Assembly: GCA_002477475.1 (NCBI GenBank)
Contig: DLPX01000025.1
Span: forward strand, 1-13,689
DNA length: 13,689 bases
DNA from: Proteobacteria bacterium UBA7447
GTDB lineage: Bacteria > Pseudomonadota > Gammaproteobacteria > Arenicellales > UBA868
Direction: 5' to 3'
The position numbers were made by a program, and so were the translations under genes. This document shows, one piece after another, positions 13,687 through 13,689 of this stretch; position 1 is the stretch's first letter, and each line of letters begins with the position of its first letter. Under the pieces are notes generated by a model, which had not been told where the DNA came from, ran no database searches, and saw only the letters and a list, made by a program, of their open reading frames with translations.

Positions 13687-13689
13687 CTC

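Noticed and set aside
1..13689. CRISPR arrays, tRNA genes, insertion sequences, integrase sites
   Set aside because: No regularly spaced repeats, cloverleaf-like segments, transposase motifs or flanking direct repeats were seen by eye; a tRNA or repeat scan could confirm this.

Overview
The window is 13.7 kb of densely coded bacterial chromosome or large plasmid. Gene families, mid-range GC and Shine-Dalgarno (SD) usage suggest a Pseudomonadota member. A marine gamma- or alphaproteobacterium that degrades small nitrogenous compounds fits the gene content, but the sequence does not fix the lineage. There is no rRNA, tRNA, CRISPR array, insertion sequence or phage gene.

Layout. (1) 1-2085, plus strand: the 3' part of an acyl-CoA ligase with CaiC-like motifs, then a SAM-dependent methyltransferase. 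(2) 2102-4217, minus strand: a ureohydrolase-fold protein that has lost several catalytic residues, and upstream of it a Rieske oxygenase of the carnitine/choline/proline-betaine type. (3) 4218-4326: the divergent control region. (4) 4327-7875, plus strand: an isopenicillin-N-synthase-like 2-oxoglutarate (2OG) oxygenase, a DUF1989 protein, a PhyH-family 2OG oxygenase and a two-cysteine hydroxyproline epimerase, tightly packed as one operon. (5) 7948-10639, minus strand: a truncated hydantoinase B 3' end, a HisC-like aminotransferase, a small unknown protein and an MFS transporter, read in that order and coupled by overlapping stop/start codons. (6) 10759-11640, plus strand: an EamA (DMT) transporter. 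(7) 11743-13686, minus strand: a URO-D-like protein followed by an unrecognised 220-aa protein.

How the genes may work together (inference). The core at 2.1-7.9 kb combines three non-haem iron oxygenases (one Rieske, two 2OG-dependent), an amino-acid 2-epimerase and two proteins from families associated with guanidine/urea-type nitrogen (ureohydrolase fold, DUF1989). This looks like a pathway for an N-methylated or hydroxylated cyclic amino acid (proline-betaine or hydroxyproline-betaine type) or a guanidino amino acid. The known downstream hydroxyproline enzymes (D-hydroxyproline oxidase, deaminase, semialdehyde dehydrogenase) and a Rieske reductase are absent from the window, so the substrate is open. 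I do not recognise the combination as a described pathway.

The most notable points are the altered active site of the ureohydrolase, the hydantoinase B remnant ending at the aminotransferase start, the unknown 84-aa protein with a near-perfect ribosome binding site inside the aminotransferase gene, and the missing ATG/GTG start of the DUF1989 gene.
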